Shown here piece after piece: positions 60,417 through 64,000 of a stretch of 64,000 nt of DNA. A program made the position numbers and the translations under genes. The first letter of the stretch is position 1. Every line of letters begins with the position of its first letter. Under the pieces are notes generated by a model. It had not been told where the DNA came from. It made no database searches and saw nothing but the letters and a program-made list of their open reading frames with translations. Origin of the DNA: Diplolepis rosae (taxonomy: Eukaryota; Arthropoda; Insecta; Hymenoptera; Diplolepididae). The stretch spans positions 1,674,001 through 1,738,000 of the forward strand of contig JAPYXD010000742.1 of NCBI GenBank assembly GCA_030998225.1, given 5' to 3'.

Positions 60417-61835
60417 CCCGTTTCCGCCGAAAACGCCACTCGCGGTACATCGGTCTTCGGAAGCTCATAACTAATGCTGTAGGCTTCAAAAAAATTCAGA
60501 GAGACATATTTTTAAAGCTTAAGACCGGCCCTTTCCCATAGCGAACTCAAAATTGCTTCAACATATTATTAATTATGAAAAAGTTTTGTTTAAACCAAAA
60601 AAGCATGATTTTTCCGCTCTCCTTTTTTTTAAACTGAGTTTTCAAGAGTTTTCCTGTCAGCAATCAACCTGCAACCACTGCAATCGGTGGAATAAATGTG
60701 TGAGCTTTGAGAATCCATGGTTTGAAGTTCGATTTTAGGCCTTGGTATTTTCAAAATGGCGCCCTAACCGAAAATTTTTTTCAAATACATTTATGATTTT
60801 TTAAATCGAAAACTATGAACTTTCGGTGAAAACACCAAGAGTGAAACAGTCCTTAAAATTACTCAAAGAATGTACTTAAATTTTTCCAACTGGTTTCGAG
60901 AAATTTTTTTATTTTTTGTAAATGGTTAATTTTTGTAAAATCCAAAAATTGTTCAAAACGCTTCCAAAAAATTATCTTGTATTCTTCGGCTAATTCGTGA
61001 AACATTTTATGCTTTCCAGTTTTTGTTTTAAGTTTATTGCTGTCAAAAGAAATTCCTCATTTCAAAATACTATTGTCAAAAAACTCCTATCGTCTGTCTG
61101 CCATAAACAAAGTCTACGTTGCCCAACTATCATCATCGTAAAGGTTGACGAATATAGATAGACTTTTTCGTTGTTTTCTTTAGATTTTTTTTATCACTTG
61201 AAAAATGATAACAATTTTTTTTTAAATGAACAAATATAAAAAAAATAAAATCACGAATTAGCCAAAGAATCCAAAATAATTTTTAGGAAGCGTTTTGAAC
61301 AATTTTTGGATTTTGCAAAAATTAACCATTTACAAAAAATAAAAAAATTCCTCGAAAGCAGTTGGAAAAATTTAAGGGCATTCTTTGAGTAATTTCAAGA
61401 ACTTTTTCACTCCTGGTGTTTTCACCGAAAGTTCATAGTTTTCAATTTAAAAAATCATGAATGTATTTGAAAAAATTTTGCGGTTAGGGCGCCATTTTGG
61501 AAATACCAAGGCCTAAAATCGAACTTTGAACCATGGTTTCCTAAAGTTCAGACATTTATTCCACCGACTGAAAAGGTCCCAGGTTGATTGCTAACAGGAA
61601 AGCTCTTGAAAACTCAGTTTTAAAAAAAAGAGAGCGGAAAAATCATGCTTTTTTTTTGTTTAAACAAAATTTGTTCATAATTAATAATATGTTGAAGCAA
61701 TTTTGAGTTCGCTATGGGAAAGGGCCGGTCTTAAGCTTTAAAAATATGTCTCTCTGAATTTTTTGAAGCCTACAGCATTAGTTATGAGCTCCCGAAGACC
61801 AATGTACCGCGAGTGGCGTTTTCGGCGGAAACGGG
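60417..61835. mobile_element. 1.42 kb piggyBac-type foldback MITE inserted in gypsy pol
   Basis: Ends CCCGTTTCCGCCGAAAACGC and its complement are flanked by TTAA on both sides (60413-60416 and 61836-61839). The arms are inverted copies for nearly the whole length (each about 650 bp), sharing 'agaccggccctttcccatag', 'aagcatgattttt' and 'ctatgaactttcggtgaaaa'. TTAA duplications with CCC ends indicate the piggyBac superfamily. There is no transposase. Removing the element plus one TTAA would leave the surrounding pol frame continuous. Confidence 0.9.
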
Positions 61836-61839
61836 TTAA

Positions 61840-64000
61840 TACAAATATTGTCATAAAAATAAGTCTTGAAGCCATATTTTTGAATAAATTTGTGTATTTT
61901 AAAATATTCTTACCAATCTCACTAAATGATTCTTCACTAAGGAATTCTTGTAAAAATTCTGGAATTTTTGTGTCAATATTTAATATTTGGGCTTCTGGAA
62001 TTTCGCTAAAATGATCTACGTCGTCTGGTACGATTCCTGGATTCAAGTTTATTCGTTTTAAAGGTCTTACCTCATTTTTGGAGTTTTCTTGTTTATTTCT
62101 TGTAAAAGTTCTCTTGGAAAACGTTTTTTCTTGAGAAGTCATGAAACTATCATTGTCATCAACTTGTAAATATTTTGATTTCTCCTTGTTATCATCAATA
62201 GGGTTTCTTGAGAGAGCGTCTGCATTTGCATTCATTTTTTCTGCTTTGTAAATTACATCAAAATCATATTCTGCGAGTTTCAATCTCCAACGTGAAACTC
62301 GTGAACAAGGATCTTTAGAATTTTGGAACCAAACTAGGGGTTTGTGATCAGTTACCAAAGTAAATTTTCTTCCATACAAATACGGACGAAAATGAGTTAC
62401 ACAAAATATTATAGCAAGAGCTTCTTTCTCATATGTATCATATTTTTTCTCAGTATCACTTAGACTACGTGAAGCATATGCTATTGCTTTATCTTTACCT
62501 ATTTTACCTTGTGATAAAATACCTCCTATTGCAAATCCTGAGGCATCTGTTGTGAGTATAAAGGGTTGAGAAAAATCAGGTCGTTGTAAAAGTGGTTCTT
62601 CACATTACTTTGCTTTTAAAATATCGAAAGCCGCTTGTTGTTTTTCTCTCGAATTAAAAGGTATATCTTTTTTCAGAAGCTGATTTAAAGGACTTGCAAT
62701 TTCTGAAAATCCATCAATAAATCGTCTATAATATCCTGCTATGCCTAAAAATTGTTTAACATTTTTCTGTGTTTTTGGGACTGGAAAATTTTTTACAGCT
62801 ATTATCTTTTTTGGATCTGGACGTACTCCATTTTTATCAATTATATGATCTAAATATCCTACTTCAGGTCGTAAAAATTCGCATTTGTCTGGTTGTAAGT
62901 GAAGATTTGCTTTTCTAAGTCTTTCTGCTAAATTGTTGAATTTAATTTCGTGCTCTTCTAGAGTATTTGCATATATAACTATGTCATCAAGATATACAAA
63001 AAGTTCCGTTCTGATTAATCCAGTTAATGTTAAATCCATTAATCTCTGAAATGTGGCTGGTGCAGTATTTAAACCGAAAGGCATTCTATCGAATTAGTAA
63101 TGACCGTGAGGTGTGGAAAATGCGATTTTATGAGAGTCTTTTGGGTCCATTTTTATATGGTGAAAACCGGTAGCTAAATCAAACACTGAAAAATATTTTG
63201 CTGACCCTAGAGAATCAAGTATATCGTTTATATTAGGTAGAGGATACGAATCGCCAATTGTGTTTTCATTTAATTTACGAAAATCAAGAAACATTCTCCA
63301 TTTTATTTTTCCTTAGGAGTCAGGGTTTTTAGGAACTATCCACACTGGAGTGTTATATGGTGATTGTGAGGGCTTGATTATTTTAATTTTTAATAATTCA
63401 TCGACTTGTCTTGTAATTTCTTCCTTGTGAACTGGGGGAAATCTATATTGTCTTGAAAAAATTGGAGCGTCATCTACAGTAGGAATTGAATGTTGTAATA
63501 CATTAGTAGCTTCAAGTGGTTCTCCTGGGATTTGAAATCTGTCTCCATTATTTTTAATTAATTTTTCTACATGTTCATATTCATCTTGATTTAAGTGGTC
63601 TAATCGAAGAAGTTTTTTAATACATTCTACTCTGTCTTCGTCTGTTACATTATAAAATTTGCATGAGTTAATTAGAGAATTGTCAGTTTTTAAAAAGTTA
63701 TTTAATATTTTACTTGATAAATCTTCGTTATTTGTTTGTTTGAAATTAATTAAATTTTCAATTTGTTTATAGCATTCTTGTTCTTCAAAGTCTTCTAAAT
63801 TAACTAATGGGACGGATAATGTAATTGGGATTTCATTTGTGTTTGCAAATTTTAAATAAGCTGTTCCTCTGTGATTTTTTACAACTGCGTCACCTACGTA
63901 GACGCCATCTTGGATATGTAATCGAGGTACATACCCTTCACTCTTTTCTGTATTTTTTATATTAACATAAAATGTTGTAACTGTTCGAGCTGGAATAGTA
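61840..64000 (-). pseudogene. Gypsy pol, reverse transcriptase and RNase H part
   Basis: From the window edge downwards the minus strand encodes the protease-RT linker (VPRLHIQDGVYVGDAVV), the RT start (QSPYNTPVWIVPKNPDS), MFLDFRKLN, YFSVFDLATGFHHI, MPFGLNTAPATFQRLMD, VYLDDIVIY (catalytic YLDD), FLGIAGYYRRFI, then RNase H (TTDASGFAIGG, YEKEALAI, VTDHKPLVW, ADALSRNP). Three in-frame stops occur: just before GKIKWRMFLDF (about 63314), before FDRMPFGL (about 63091), and before CEEPLLQ (about 62605). The frame then runs into the TTAA insertion at 61839. Otherwise the reading frame is well kept, indicating modest age. Confidence 0.9.

Larger units (their letters stand above)
54518..64000 (-). mobile_element. 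Ty3/gypsy LTR retrotransposon, 3' portion, runs off the window
   Basis: On the minus strand the order is protease-RT linker, reverse transcriptase, RNase H, AT-hook/acidic segment, integrase, long non-coding region, polypurine tract, 3' LTR. The 5' LTR, gag and protease lie beyond 64000. It is interrupted by a piggyBac-type foldback (60417-61835) and a MITE (55509-56677), and pol carries several stops, so this copy is dead. Confidence 0.9.

Overview
This window looks like transposon-rich, AT-rich intergenic DNA of an arthropod, most likely an insect. The evidence is the mix of element classes (Mutator-like, foldback, mariner, hAT, P-like, piggyBac-like and Tc1-like short elements, Ty3/gypsy), intron signals of animal type, and the absence of any complete host gene. 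The species cannot be fixed from the sequence alone. Only one short candidate host exon was found (about 34.4 kb, minus strand). No rRNA, tRNA or CRISPR array was recognised.

Layout. 0.9-1.8 kb is a probable solo gypsy LTR. About 4.0-13.6 kb is one Mutator-like (MULE) element with long inverted termini and a decayed transposase gene that runs into a DEDDh-exonuclease-like segment. Two other elements sit in its 5' half: a 375 bp MITE carrying a non-LTR reverse-transcriptase fragment, and a 5.17 kb foldback element (4926-10096) with a perfect 9 bp target duplication, itself invaded by a 1.6 kb element. 13.98-14.66 kb is an internally deleted mariner whose 3' end is cut off by a 13 kb tandem array (14655-27689). 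That array has about 82 monomers of about 158 bp and higher-order repeats, and each monomer carries conserved intron-like signals. 28.8-31.8 kb holds two hAT-type non-autonomous elements side by side on one 8 bp target. 32.4-33.8 kb holds two P-type MITEs, one containing a 162 bp hAT-type MITE. 34.5-35.5 kb is a large palindrome.

36487-46051 is the most striking object: a hAT element with an uninterrupted 739-codon transposase gene between inverted repeats of about 2.94 kb each, flanked by a perfect 8 bp duplication. A second copy of the 162 bp MITE, whose ends resemble the ends of this hAT, sits across its left tip. 47.0-49.1 kb is a decayed THAP gene split by a Tc1-like MITE. 49474-52624 is a P-superfamily-like element (8 bp duplication, CATG ends) encoding a five-exon THAP protein and, on the opposite strand, a 105-residue protein that shares a module with it. 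54518-64000 is the 3' part of a gypsy retrotransposon on the minus strand (LTR, polypurine tract, integrase, RNase H, reverse transcriptase). It is interrupted by a TTAA-flanked piggyBac-type foldback and a second MITE, and its pol contains an unusual AT-hook plus acidic segment.

Most genes belong to mobile elements. The hAT transposase is the only long intact one, and it may mobilise the 162 bp MITEs because their termini match. The P-like THAP protein needs one base in a T run to be open throughout.
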